Numbered from the stretch's first letter, positions 1 through 10,187 are shown. The stretch is 64,000 nt of DNA from Flavobacterium lacustre (GCF_027474525.2 NZ_CP114882.2:744001-808000); one strand, 5' to 3'. Made by a program: numbers and translations. The notes: a model not told the origin generated them from the sequence alone.

Positions 1-908
1 CTATCTGGTGAACTTAATAAATTTCCAAAATTTAGATTTCCAAATTGAGAACCGTCATTGATAGAAAACTGAACTGCAAATATGTTTTCACGATTTCCAT
101 AACCCGGGATGGAATATAATTTTTCGATATCGGTTACTAATCCATAATTTCCAGAATTAATTACATAGTTTGCACTTGTAATTGCCTCAGGCCATTTTTT
201 CTGAAAAACTTGTGCTTTACATAAGTAAGCATAAGCCACCACTTTGTTTACTCTGCCTAATTGGGTTTGTGTATCAGGCAAAAGAGCAATCGCATCGTTT
301 AAATCACCTTCCACTTTAGACCACATCAGACTAGTGTCAAACGTGTTTGGAATTTTATTAATATCGGCAATTGGGGTATTTTCATCATACCAAACTATTG
401 AACCAAAGTTTTTAATGGCTTCAAAATAAAAATGAGCTCTCAAAACTTTTAATTCTCCAATTCTTTCTTTCTTATTTGGAAATTGAGTTTCATCTATTGC
501 ATTAATAGCTCTTAAAGCCGTATCCACTCTTTTAATTCCAAAATAAATCGCTCTCCAAACATTGTAAGCATTTTCACTTGATGGAAATAAATCGTGTGTT
601 TCGAGCTGATGCATTCCTCCTCCGGGATTATCACCAGTTCCACCACCACCTTTATAGGAATCACCACAACGAATATCACTTGTTGCCCAATTGGATGGAG
701 CGTGGTCAAAAGGCCATAAGTCTCTAAAATCACCTGTATTATAACGATAATCAAGTGCGCTGTATGCCGCTATTACTAATTGTTCAGGGTCAATATTATC
801 TGCCGATAACACATAATTCTCCTTCACATCTAAATCACTGTCATTTACACAAGAAAGCAATTGAAGGCTTATCATTAAAGTAAATGCTATTTTAAATTTT
901 GTTTTCAT
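1..908 (-). CDS. SusD/RagB-family nutrient-binding outer-membrane lipoprotein (partial, C-terminus outside window)
   Basis: The reading frame opens at ATG 908 and runs off the left edge without a stop, giving about 302 N-terminal residues of a family that is usually 500-600. The N-terminus is a lipoprotein signal ending in a lipobox (LQLLSC). The region after it contains the helical TPR-like segments usual in SusD, for example AYLCKAQVFQKKWPEAI. It starts only 10 bp after the SusC stop, the usual SusC-SusD pairing. In known systems SusD sits on the cell surface as a lid over SusC and binds oligosaccharide. The GH32 neighbours suggest a fructan ligand; that is inference. Confidence 0.93.
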   Translation of the reverse strand, partial: MKTKFKIAFTLMISLQLLSCVNDSDLDVKENYVLSADNIDPEQLVIAAYSALDYRYNTGDFRDLWPFDHAPSNWATSDIRCGDSYKGGGGTGDNPGGGMHQLETHDLFPSSENAYNVWRAIYFGIKRVDTALRAINAIDETQFPNKKERIGELKVLRAHFYFEAIKNFGSIVWYDENTPIADINKIPNTFDTSLMWSKVEGDLNDAIALLPDTQTQLGRVNKVVAYAYLCKAQVFQKKWPEAITSANYVINSGNYGLVTDIEKLYSIPGYGNRENIFAVQFSINDGSQFGNLNFGNLLSSPD

Positions 909-918
909 AATTAAGATT

Positions 919-3900
919 TTAAAAATTTGCATTAATTCCAAAAGTCATCGATTTTGTATGAGGAATTCCATAACCTGCCACACCAATTCCTCCAGCACTT
1001 AAACCAGAAACCTCATAGTCAAAACCAGTAAAAGAAGTTAGAGAAAACAAATTTTGACCTACTAAATAAAATCTTAATTTATTCATACCAAGTTTTTTAG
1101 AAAAGGCATTGTCAAAATTATAACCTACTGTTATGGTTTTTAGTCTTATGTACGAACCGTCCTCAACATAATAACTGGATGGTTGTAATTCATTGTTACT
1201 ATTTAAAGTAGATAATGCCGGAATATTCGAATTTGCCTTACTAGGTGTCCAGGCATCTAGGGTGTTTGTACTATGATTAAAACTGAAATAATCAAAATCA
1301 CCTATAGAACGTTGGGCATTATATAAATCATTCCCTTGTTTTCCGTCAAAGAATAGTACTATATCAAATCCTTTGTAAGAAGAATTTAAGTTGATTCCAT
1401 ATATAAAATCGGGATGAGGATTACCAATGATTGTTCGGTCAAATTGATCAATTTTTCCATCAAGATTAACATCTCTAAATCTAATTCTACCAACAGACTT
1501 TCCAGGTTGATCAGCATGAACAGCTACTTCTTCAGGAGTTCTAAAAAGACCATCAGCAATTAATCCGTAAAAAGAGGCAATTGGCGATCCTTTTTTGGTT
1601 ATTGAAACTCCATTTAGTAAAAAATTGGACTCAGTATCTAAACTTTCAACATTGTTTTTATAGGTTGAAAAATTCAAATCAACACCATATTTAAAATCAT
1701 TTGAAGAATTACTTTTGTAACTCAACACCGCTTCAAAACCTTTATTACTTACCGAACCTGCATTAATTAATGGCGGTTGACTTTCTCCATTTATAGATAA
1801 AGCAATTGGTCTTAAAATTAAATCATTAGTAGTTTTCATATAAAAATCGGTTTGTAACGAGATTCTTTCGTTAAAAAACCCTAAATCAAATCCTACGTTA
1901 TATTGCTCAGTTGACTCCCATTTAAGATCGGGATTAGCTTGACGAGATTGCAAAACACCACCTGAAGTACCTATTCCTGTTCCGCTAATGTCGTAGTCTG
2001 AAAACTCGACTACATTACCAACAGTATTGTCTACATAACTTGAAAGATAGGAGTAATCCGCGATTTGATCATTACCATTTACACCCCAAGAAGCTCTTAA
2101 TTTGAAATTAGAAACGTACTTATTGTCTGTTAAAAACTTCTCGTTTTTTGCATTCCAAGCTACCGAAGCTGATGGGAAAATACCATATTTATTATTTTCT
2201 CCAAAACGGGAGGATCCATCTCTTCTAACCGTTCCCGATAGAATATATCGGTCATCAAAAATATATTTAACAGAACCAAATTGTGATATCTTGAAGGTTT
2301 CTACTTTCCCTACTATTGTTTTATATTGTGCATTATCATTAATCACATAGCCAGCAGGATCAGTAATATTCACTCCATTAATTTGATTATTATGAAAATT
2401 TTCTTGTCTGGCGGAATTTTCTATACCTCCTAATAATGACAACCTATGTTTTCCAAAACTTTTATCATATTTTAAAGTATTAGTAAAAATGGTTGCTAGA
2501 TAATCATTATCCACATCATCAGTAGTAATTTTCTGAAATACAGAAGGAATTGTTCCGTTTGTAGAAAAAGCTTCGGTTGCTGTGTTAAATCTATAAGTGC
2601 CTTTATCGAAATTTAAAGTTGTATTGAATACTAATCCTTCAATAATTTTAAAATCTAAATAAGCATTTCCCAAAAACCTTTGATTCTTTTGTTCGTTTTT
2701 TCTATTACTCCATAAATTTGCTACAGAGTTTGGTTTATCCTGCATACCACCCGTTATTATAGTAGCATAATCACCCAAATTAGAATAAACAGGTAGCATT
2801 GGGTTTTGAAGAATGGCATTTTCAAATTCGTTCGCTTTTACCTCATTAAATTTTGAGTACAAGAAATTTTCACCAATAGTTACTCTTTCGTTAAAAAGTT
2901 TATAAGAAGCATTTATTCTCGCATTAAATCGGTCATAGCCAGTATATCTTTGAATACCATTATCTTCTGAATAACTCAATTGAGTGTATAAGCTCAAGTT
3001 TTCAGTCCCTTTTCGATATCCAAAATCAGTATTGTTTGAAAAGGTATCGTTGGTAATTTCATCAACCCAACTAGTATTAGCCGTTGTTTGTAAGCCATTT
3101 GGATCTAAATATTGAGGTATAGTAAAACCAGTACCATTATTTATTAAAACCGGATGAGTAGGAGTTGCAATCCCGGCTCCAAGCTGAGCTTGATACTCTA
3201 CATCGGCCCATTGTTGAGAATTTAATAAGCTAATTTTATCTCTTAACTTATTGACTGTTACTTCAGATTTAAAAGTAAATTCTGAAACTCCTTTTTTACC
3301 TTTTTTGGTGGTCACTACAATTACACCATTTGCAGCTGAAGTTCCATAAATGGCTGCTGAAGCACCATCTTTTAATACCTGAATGGATTCAATTTCTTCA
3401 GGATTTAGCGAAGATGAACTTGTGGTTTGTACCCCATCAATTACCCATAGCGGTGCAGAACCACTGGTTACAGTTGTTAATCCTCTAATAATAATTTGAG
3501 AATCATTACCTCCGGGTGTTCCACCTGAATTGATTTGCAAACCAGCTACTCTACCTTGCAAGGCACTCAAAATATTAGGAGTGGGTTCTTGTGAAATATC
3601 CCCCATTTTAACAACAGAAATAGCTCCTGCAATATCTGATTTTTTCTCCTTAGAATAGCCCGTAACAACTACTTCAGATAGAGTATTTGAACTCGATTGT
3701 AATTTAATGGTATAGCTGTTTTTTGAAGTTACTTTTATTTTAGCCTCTAAATAACCGATATAAGAAACGATCAAATTAGCCCCTTCATCAACAGAAATTT
3801 TAAATTGACCATCTATATCTGTTGCTGTTCCTATTTTTGAACCTTCAACAAGAACATTAGCGCCTGGTAAAGGCTGACCGTCGTCTGCCAAGACAGAACC

Positions 3901-3996
3901 TGTTATTTGTCTTTGTTGCCCTGAAGCAATAAACACTAAGAAAAACAAACATATTGAGAATATGTTTTTCTTGTTTTTAAAATACTTGATTTTCAT
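919..3996 (-). CDS. SusC/RagA-family TonB-linked outer-membrane transporter
   Basis: This is 1025 residues, the usual SusC size. After a signal peptide there is a carboxypeptidase-regulatory-like domain near residues 28-100 (QITGSVLADDGQPLPGANV). A TonB-box-like segment and plug follow (EVVVTGYSKEKKSDIAG), then a long beta-barrel ending in an aromatic residue (GINANF). It imports oligosaccharide across the outer membrane with TonB energy and works with the SusD protein encoded immediately downstream. It follows the GH32 lipoprotein gene by about 65 bp on the same strand and is probably cotranscribed with it. Fructan specificity is inferred from the neighbours only. Confidence 0.96.
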   Translation of the reverse strand: MKIKYFKNKKNIFSICLFFLVFIASGQQRQITGSVLADDGQPLPGANVLVEGSKIGTATDIDGQFKISVDEGANLIVSYIGYLEAKIKVTSKNSYTIKLQSSSNTLSEVVVTGYSKEKKSDIAGAISVVKMGDISQEPTPNILSALQGRVAGLQINSGGTPGGNDSQIIIRGLTTVTSGSAPLWVIDGVQTTSSSSLNPEEIESIQVLKDGASAAIYGTSAANGVIVVTTKKGKKGVSEFTFKSEVTVNKLRDKISLLNSQQWADVEYQAQLGAGIATPTHPVLINNGTGFTIPQYLDPNGLQTTANTSWVDEITNDTFSNNTDFGYRKGTENLSLYTQLSYSEDNGIQRYTGYDRFNARINASYKLFNERVTIGENFLYSKFNEVKANEFENAILQNPMLPVYSNLGDYATIITGGMQDKPNSVANLWSNRKNEQKNQRFLGNAYLDFKIIEGLVFNTTLNFDKGTYRFNTATEAFSTNGTIPSVFQKITTDDVDNDYLATIFTNTLKYDKSFGKHRLSLLGGIENSARQENFHNNQINGVNITDPAGYVINDNAQYKTIVGKVETFKISQFGSVKYIFDDRYILSGTVRRDGSSRFGENNKYGIFPSASVAWNAKNEKFLTDNKYVSNFKLRASWGVNGNDQIADYSYLSSYVDNTVGNVVEFSDYDISGTGIGTSGGVLQSRQANPDLKWESTEQYNVGFDLGFFNERISLQTDFYMKTTNDLILRPIALSINGESQPPLINAGSVSNKGFEAVLSYKSNSSNDFKYGVDLNFSTYKNNVESLDTESNFLLNGVSITKKGSPIASFYGLIADGLFRTPEEVAVHADQPGKSVGRIRFRDVNLDGKIDQFDRTIIGNPHPDFIYGINLNSSYKGFDIVLFFDGKQGNDLYNAQRSIGDFDYFSFNHSTNTLDAWTPSKANSNIPALSTLNSNNELQPSSYYVEDGSYIRLKTITVGYNFDNAFSKKLGMNKLRFYLVGQNLFSLTSFTGFDYEVSGLSAGGIGVAGYGIPHTKSMTFGINANF

Positions 3997-4060
3997 ACAT
4001 TTTATAGTTTAGTTGTTAGTTTATAAATTTGAATTCATTTTTAATTTTCTTTTACATTTA

Positions 4061-5659
4061 TTATTTACTGGTTAGTTGGTTTATTATTACATTTTTAAGT
4101 TCGAAATCAGAATTTGCTTTAGCTATTGAAAAAGAATCCATTGGTTTATCTGAAAAATAAATTTCAGTCATCACCGTTTTTCCGTTATCATAAAATACTT
4201 CGATTGAAGTTTTATCAATTACTACTCTCACTTCAATTGTATCAAAATCAGAGAAGAGGGGTGCTTTTGAAATTTTCTTGGCAAATTCTTGAGAAAAAGA
4301 AATTTGACTTGCCTTTTTTCTGTCCACATAAAAAAACTTTTCCTTTTTATTAATTCCAAAATGAATCGCATTATTGGCGGCATTAGAAAGCACAAAATCA
4401 TACTGATCATCCACTAAGGCATTCATGGTAAAACGAATGTCTAAACGTGTCATATCTACTGTATTTTTATCAATAATTACAGTTGTTTTGTCAATTGTAA
4501 TAAGTTCCTTTTTGATAGTTTTTGAAATGTATTTATCCAATTCTTTTACCGGTTGAGAAACAATTCGATAATGACCATCGGTATTTAAAAGTTTCAATTC
4601 TCTAGGAATGGTAGTTGCACTTCTCCAGTTTTTTGTAGGTACCTTATTAGCATATTCCCAATTCGACATCCAACCTATAAATAATTTACGGCCATCAGCA
4701 TCTGGAATGTTAGACCAGGTAACTCCTGCGTAATTATCCTTGCCGTAGTCAAGCCACAAAGCGCCAAATTGTTTTAAATCTTGGCTAAATGAATTATCTA
4801 GTGTAAAAGTTTTTCCATCAAAATCACCGACAAAATATTGAGTAGCCGATCCTCCATTTGGACCTCCTGGATTAATACTTTGTAAAAGCACCCATTTCAT
4901 TTCGGCCGAACCTTCAACTTTAACCGGAAAAAAATCTGGACATTCCCATGGGGCACCGTGAGCACCAAGATTTTTACCAAATCCAGAAGCTAATTCCCAA
5001 TCAATTAAATTGGAGGAACGAAATATTTGTATTTCCACATCGGCAGCCAGAACCATTATCCATTGGTTATGAATCGCATCCCATGTCATTTTTGGATCTC
5101 TAAAATCTTTGAGATTTGGATTTTTAATTACCGGATTATTCTTGTATTTGATCCAAGTCATTCCTTCATCTAAAGAATAAGCAATAGCTTGCGATTGAAA
5201 ATCTATTGCTCCAGTTTTTGCTTTTACTTCATCATGATACGTAAACATTGCGACTATTGGAGGATTCTTTAAACTCCCAAATCCAGAAGTATTATTGATG
5301 TCAACCACTGCGCTTCCTGAAAATATATATCCCTTCTCATCTGGATAAAGTGCAATTTTTTCTTCTTTCCAAGACATCATATCTTTACTTGTTGCGTGTC
5401 CCCAATGCATTGGTCCCCATACATTATCATCTGGATAATGCTGAAAATATAAATGATACAACCCTTTGTGAAAAAACATTCCATTGGGGTCATTCATCCA
5501 ACCCTTTTTAGGTGTGAAATGAAAATTAGGTCTATATAATTCTTCATTGGTTACTACTTTTTCAATACTTGTTTTGGTAGAACTGCAACTATTCATTACA
5601 ACCAACATTAACATAAAAGATATTCTTTTAAAAAATCCTATTTCTGATATATTCATCAT
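4061..5659 (-). CDS. Glycoside hydrolase family 32 lipoprotein (fructan beta-fructosidase / levanase / inulinase type)
   Basis: The protein is 532 residues. The signal peptide ends at a lipobox-like VMNSC (Cys25), so it is probably a membrane-anchored lipoprotein. All three GH32 catalytic landmarks are visible: WMNDPNG with nucleophile Asp57, FRDP with Asp188, and WECP with acid/base Glu239. The five-bladed propeller would span about 45-350 and the beta-sandwich about 370-525. It starts 5 bp after the permease stop, so the two are translationally close in one operon. Whether it cuts inulin, levan or sucrose, and endo or exo, cannot be told from sequence. Confidence 0.95.
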   Translation of the reverse strand: MMNISEIGFFKRISFMLMLVVMNSCSSTKTSIEKVVTNEELYRPNFHFTPKKGWMNDPNGMFFHKGLYHLYFQHYPDDNVWGPMHWGHATSKDMMSWKEEKIALYPDEKGYIFSGSAVVDINNTSGFGSLKNPPIVAMFTYHDEVKAKTGAIDFQSQAIAYSLDEGMTWIKYKNNPVIKNPNLKDFRDPKMTWDAIHNQWIMVLAADVEIQIFRSSNLIDWELASGFGKNLGAHGAPWECPDFFPVKVEGSAEMKWVLLQSINPGGPNGGSATQYFVGDFDGKTFTLDNSFSQDLKQFGALWLDYGKDNYAGVTWSNIPDADGRKLFIGWMSNWEYANKVPTKNWRSATTIPRELKLLNTDGHYRIVSQPVKELDKYISKTIKKELITIDKTTVIIDKNTVDMTRLDIRFTMNALVDDQYDFVLSNAANNAIHFGINKKEKFFYVDRKKASQISFSQEFAKKISKAPLFSDFDTIEVRVVIDKTSIEVFYDNGKTVMTEIYFSDKPMDSFSIAKANSDFELKNVIINQLTSK

Positions 5660-5664
5660 AATTT

Positions 5665-6984
5665 TTATTTATTAATCAATCCCTTACTTACGTCTTCCAG
5701 AGAGATTCCTTTGGTTTCCGGCATCATAAAAAGGACAAACAACAATTGGAAAACCATCATAAAAGCAAAAAAGGCAAATACATTTCCAACACCAAAACTG
5801 GTAAAAAGAATAGGAACCATAGATGGGATAATAGCGGCTAATACCCAATGGACGGAACTACCAAAGGATTGTCCAGAAGCTCTCAAATGATTAGGGAATA
5901 TTTCAGAAATAAATACCCAGATAACAGCTCCTTGTCCAATAGCGTGAGAAGCAATAAACAGAAATAAAAACCCAGGTACTGCCAACCCTGTCCAGTTTAA
6001 GTAAAAAGAGGTGGCTACCATCGAAAGGGAGAAAATATAACCAATAGATCCAAAAATCATTAATTTACGTCTTCCCAATCTATCTATAAGATACACTCCA
6101 ATCAGTGTGAAAATTAAATTGATAAAACCAATACCAATACTACTCAACAAAGCCGTTTTTGCGCCTAAACCAGCTTCTTCAAATATTCTGGGTGCATAAT
6201 ATAAAAAAGCGTTAATTCCGGATAATTGATTAAAAGCAGCAATCAAGAAAACCAATAGCAGTTGAAAACGGTATTTCTTTATAAAAATATTTTCGTTCAA
6301 AGGAGTAGTACTACTATTACTACTGAGTTCATCCATAATACTTTGAACGTCTTCTTTGGAACCAATTTTATCAAAAATAAGTTTTGCTTCATCTGTTCTT
6401 AGCATAGAGTACAACCATCTTGGGCTTTCGGGAATACTAAATGCCATCAGCGTATAAATTATGGACGGAAAAACCTGAACACCCAGCATCCATCTCCAAG
6501 CGTTTACACCTACATCACTTAGAACATAATTGGATAAAAAAGCGCAAAGAATACCAAAAACAATATTAAATTGATACAATCCCACTAAACGACCCCTATC
6601 CTTGGCTGGCGCAATTTCTGATATATAAGCTGGTGCAGCAATCGTTGAAGCTCCAATTCCTAAACCTCCCAAAAACCTAAAAAAAGCAAAAACAAACGGA
6701 TCATTTGAAAGGGCTGAACCTGCTGCTGAAATAGAAAACAAAATACCTATAATTAATAGTGTCTTTTTTCTGCCTAATGTATTAGTTGGAATTCCTCCAA
6801 AAATAGCACCTATAACGGTTCCCCAAAGTGCCATTGCCATTACTACAGAACCATGGAAAACATCACTTGAATTCCATAACAACTGAAGCGTTTTATCTGC
6901 TCCTGAAATCACTACTGTATCAAAGCCAAATAGAAATCCTGCAAAAGAAGCAATGAGTGACCATCTCAAAATTTTATTATTCAT
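5665..6984 (-). CDS. MFS sugar porter (probable fructose/hexose importer)
   Basis: The protein is 439 residues with about twelve hydrophobic segments. It shows sugar-porter signatures: GRKK after TM2, PESPR at the end of the sixth helix and PETKG at the C-terminus. It would import released monosaccharide across the inner membrane. It is the first gene of the permease-GH32-SusC-SusD run. A -7-like element (TATGTTTG on the minus strand, 7014-7007) lies 23 bp upstream of the start. In the Bacteroides fructan locus a comparable inner-membrane importer lies beside GH32 genes, which supports fructose as substrate. Proton or sodium coupling is unknown. Confidence 0.92.
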   Translation of the reverse strand: MNNKILRWSLIASFAGFLFGFDTVVISGADKTLQLLWNSSDVFHGSVVMAMALWGTVIGAIFGGIPTNTLGRKKTLLIIGILFSISAAGSALSNDPFVFAFFRFLGGLGIGASTIAAPAYISEIAPAKDRGRLVGLYQFNIVFGILCAFLSNYVLSDVGVNAWRWMLGVQVFPSIIYTLMAFSIPESPRWLYSMLRTDEAKLIFDKIGSKEDVQSIMDELSSNSSTTPLNENIFIKKYRFQLLLVFLIAAFNQLSGINAFLYYAPRIFEEAGLGAKTALLSSIGIGFINLIFTLIGVYLIDRLGRRKLMIFGSIGYIFSLSMVATSFYLNWTGLAVPGFLFLFIASHAIGQGAVIWVFISEIFPNHLRASGQSFGSSVHWVLAAIIPSMVPILFTSFGVGNVFAFFAFMMVFQLLFVLFMMPETKGISLEDVSKGLINK

Positions 6985-7006
6985 AAATCGTGTTTTTAAT
7001 TATTAC

Positions 7007-7014
7007 CAAACATA
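7007..7014 (-). promoter_or_regulatory. Candidate -7 element upstream of the sugar porter
   Basis: On the minus strand this reads TATGTTTG, matching the Bacteroidota -7 consensus TAnnTTTG. No clear -33 TTG is seen at the usual spacing, so this rests on one half-element. Confidence 0.3.
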
Positions 7015-7649
7015 TTATTAAACAGTAAGATAACGTTTTCGTAATGTATCCATTTACTTCAAATTTGTTACATAACGATTAAAAACCTGACTAACAAGTA
7101 ATTAACAATAAATTATTCATGAGGTAGTATAGTATTGTAACATAAAATTATAATTTTGAAACAAAAAATAAATCCCAAAACAAACTTTGAATAATTTAAC
7201 TGGTTTTAAATTATTGATACTGTTTTTTTATTGCAAAATATTTATACTTATAGCAATACTTCATTTTAAAAACAACACTATAGAGCTATAAAAAATAAAG
7301 AACGTTAATGCTATACTTTGCTAAAAAGTGTATTAAATGTTCATAAATACAAGCTCTTTAAAAATTAAAATAGTTAACGCTTTTTGTTCCTTTTTAAGGA
7401 GTAAGCTGAATCAATTATAACGTTCAAGAATACTCTTAAAAAAAAATAGACTACACAACAATATTAAAAATATCATCATGTAATCTATTCAAAATGGGAG
7501 ATGGTATTCTCCATCCAGAAAACAACATCGTATTATTCCTTTTTTCTAATTTTTTCTAATAAGAATACAGAAATACAATCAATTACTATTCGTAGTATAG
7601 GGTTAATTTAAAACTAAGAAAAGCATCTGATATTCTTAATTTCTTAGTA
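7015..7649. other. Gene-free stretch upstream of the permease operon
   Basis: About 635 bp of very AT-rich DNA lies between the end of the second GH32 gene and the permease promoter. No convincing ORF is seen. It holds the conserved block described separately at 7312-7347. Its length is consistent with a regulated upstream region, but nothing else stands out. Confidence 0.5.
7312..7347. promoter_or_regulatory. Conserved block upstream of the permease operon (copy 1)
   Basis: This block shares TATACT, GCTA, AGTGTATTAAA and CATAAA, in that order, with the block at 13457-13494 upstream of the hybrid regulator. It begins 328 bp upstream of the permease start codon; the other begins 334 bp upstream of the regulator start. 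A shared operator for the regulator is an inference. Confidence 0.4.
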
Positions 7650-10187
7650 CTACTCAACAATTATTTTAGCATCAAACAATTCATTTTTCAAAAATCCTTT
7701 TATGATATAAACGCCTCTAATGGCATTATTTCCATTATCCATAATACCATCCCAATGAATTATTGTATTATCAGCATCTAGAATAGTCTCCATTTTTTTT
7801 ACTGGAAATCCTGTTATGTCAAAAACATAAGCATAAACTGGAGTCGCCTTAGTTATATTACTAAACTTAATATTGAAATTTTCGCTTGACGGATTCGGAA
7901 AGACAACAGGATGAATTATTTCATTTTTTTTTTCAATTTGCTTTGAAGCAGATGCCGTGCCGCCTCCTTGTATATTGTATATTTTTAAGTCGGTTGCAGT
8001 TGCTGAACCGCCCTGAGCATATAAATCGATTAAATTATTGCTAGTTGAAGGAAAAGATCGTGTTGCAAAAGCTAATTCTTCATTAACAAATACTTCAATT
8101 ACTGACGCATCGACAAAAATCCTCCATCTAATATTTCCCGCTGGTAATACATAATTGGTCGATTGATTAGACAGCGGAACTCCCGTTAAAACAGAAGATT
8201 TACTTCTGTCTACAACAAAACTACTTGTGGTATAATCATAATAAATTAAGGTTTGTTCTCCAGTTGACGTATTTTTATTTAGAGAAAAACCAACTTTTGT
8301 AGCAGTTCCTGGATTAATAGTAGCCACGATTTCGTATTGAGATCCAGTTGAATTATTTAATGAATTGGAACTGTTTTGATCAAAAACTACATTGGTAAAA
8401 TTTTTTGAAGTTCCTCTTAGACTCAATACATTTGGATGTGGGACTTGTTTAATTTTACCATCAACTAATGTCCAAACTCTGGGTAAACTAAACAAGTGTG
8501 CCCAACCTTGCTCCTTATGTTTTGCAGAAGTAACACCGTCCGGAATAATTCCTATTGCCGTTAAATTCCCATTGGCATCGGGATGAATAGAAGGCGACAA
8601 TAATTGATTGATTACATCTAATCGTTCCGGAACGGGATTATCCTTAACAAATTGCGACCCATTAAAATTCCCAGTCCAATACAACGCATTCGCGTTAGGA
8701 AGTTTGTTAATCAGCACAATTGATTTGGCACCAAAATTATAATAAATAGGCATTTCCCAAAATTCTCCTGTTCCATCAACTGAAGGATTTCCCTCTAACA
8801 TTGTACCTTGAGGAGACCATTGTTTAAAATCGGATGAAGTTGATTTATACAAATACAACCCTCCTCTCGATGTTCCGCTTCTCAAACCCGAACCAATCAT
8901 CATATACCAATCTGAATTGTGTTGAAATACAAAAGGGTCTCTAAAATCAGCATTGGCTGAAGTAGTTGGTGCATTTTGTATAACAGCAGAAGTATTTTTT
9001 GTCCAAGTATCGTAAGGCGCAGTTGAAGTGGCAAGTCCTATTGCGGCTCTGGCTTTATTTACACCAGTATAAAAAATATAAGGTTGACCATTACTAATTA
9101 TAGCATGTCCAGACCAAATTCCCACTTCGTCAAATCCGGGTTGTGGCCATAAAATTTGTGGTTTTTCTTCCCAGCTTACTAAATCACTACTCACATAATG
9201 TCCCCAATTGATATGTTCTAAATAAGGTCCATTCAAATTTCTTTGACTAAAAATATGGTATTTATTGTCGATATATAGCAAACCATGCGATTCGTTAGTC
9301 CAACCGGCAGAGGGCATTAAATGGTATTTTGGTCGATGAATATCATTGGCAAATCGAGTTGCTGTCGGGATTTTAAGATCTGGATCTGATGGGGTATATT
9401 TATTGTACTGCGTTACTATCTCGGCTGCTGTCAAATCTTTGTTCCAAAGGGCTACTTGATCGATTGCTCCCGTTAAACCATTAGTATCAAATCCAGCGAT
9501 TGTTTTAGATTTTGATTCTTTTCCAATATAAATGGTGGCGTTATTATCCCATAAAAGAGTACCAACATCAAACGTGGTGCTTTTGATTTGAACTCCATTC
9601 AAATACAACGAAGCCGTTCCAGTTGAAGCATTAATATTCAATGCAAGATAACTCCACTTTTTAAGTGCTACTTCTTGATCAGATAAAATTTGAATGACAT
9701 TTGTACCAACTTTAAATTGGCCGATTATTCGTCCGTGGTGATTGATTCCCAAAGCGATTCCTGCACTAGTGGAGGTATTTACATTTGAAAAAATAGCGGC
9801 ATTTGTATTTTCGGTAATTGGATCTAAATCTTTTCTCTGAACAGGGAACGCTGATGGCGCTATCCAGCCAGAGACGCATACTTTTGAAGTAGGATAAGCC
9901 ACACTTGCACTTCCGGTAGCCCATCCATAAAAACCATTAACCCTTAGCGAATTACCCTCAACACCTGCTATTCTTTCTGCAGAACCAGAAGGACCACTGA
10001 TATTAAAACTTGCTTTAGTATTAGTTTCAGAGAGGGTTTGCCCAGAAGTCTCATTAAAACTAAATGATAAAAGCGCTGTAGACCCAGTTGGGTTAGGATT
10101 TGGTTTTGGTGTCGGACTTGGGTCCTTTTGAGATTTACATCCAACAAGTAGAATGCTTAAAAGTAGAATTGCAGTAAACGTTTTCAT
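7650..10187 (-). CDS. GH32-family protein with N-terminal LamG-like domain and C-terminal sorting domain
   Basis: The protein is 845 residues. It has a lipobox (LVGC, Cys17) followed by a Pro-rich linker. A LamG/concanavalin-like sandwich spans about 40-265 and a GH32 module about 280-740. A roughly 85-residue C-terminal domain starting PNPSSENFNI resembles type IX secretion sorting domains. FRDP (Asp417) and FWEMP (Glu478) match the stabiliser and acid/base positions. The usual WMNDPNG is WTNESHG (residues 296-302), so the nucleophile position is Glu299. A NEPH-like version of this motif occurs, from memory, in some LamG-bearing GH32 proteins, so it may be a subgroup feature rather than a defect. 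It belongs to the fructan locus but lies 665 bp upstream of the permease gene. Confidence 0.88.
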   Translation of the reverse strand: MKTFTAILLLSILLVGCKSQKDPSPTPKPNPNPTGSTALLSFSFNETSGQTLSETNTKASFNISGPSGSAERIAGVEGNSLRVNGFYGWATGSASVAYPTSKVCVSGWIAPSAFPVQRKDLDPITENTNAAIFSNVNTSTSAGIALGINHHGRIIGQFKVGTNVIQILSDQEVALKKWSYLALNINASTGTASLYLNGVQIKSTTFDVGTLLWDNNATIYIGKESKSKTIAGFDTNGLTGAIDQVALWNKDLTAAEIVTQYNKYTPSDPDLKIPTATRFANDIHRPKYHLMPSAGWTNESHGLLYIDNKYHIFSQRNLNGPYLEHINWGHYVSSDLVSWEEKPQILWPQPGFDEVGIWSGHAIISNGQPYIFYTGVNKARAAIGLATSTAPYDTWTKNTSAVIQNAPTTSANADFRDPFVFQHNSDWYMMIGSGLRSGTSRGGLYLYKSTSSDFKQWSPQGTMLEGNPSVDGTGEFWEMPIYYNFGAKSIVLINKLPNANALYWTGNFNGSQFVKDNPVPERLDVINQLLSPSIHPDANGNLTAIGIIPDGVTSAKHKEQGWAHLFSLPRVWTLVDGKIKQVPHPNVLSLRGTSKNFTNVVFDQNSSNSLNNSTGSQYEIVATINPGTATKVGFSLNKNTSTGEQTLIYYDYTTSSFVVDRSKSSVLTGVPLSNQSTNYVLPAGNIRWRIFVDASVIEVFVNEELAFATRSFPSTSNNLIDLYAQGGSATATDLKIYNIQGGGTASASKQIEKKNEIIHPVVFPNPSSENFNIKFSNITKATPVYAYVFDITGFPVKKMETILDADNTIIHWDGIMDNGNNAIRGVYIIKGFLKNELFDAKIIVE

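Noticed and set aside
512..754. 80-codon minus-strand frame inside the SusD region
   Set aside because: The correct frame is the longer one from ATG 908 with a lipobox and SusD-like helices; this is a different frame of the same strand.
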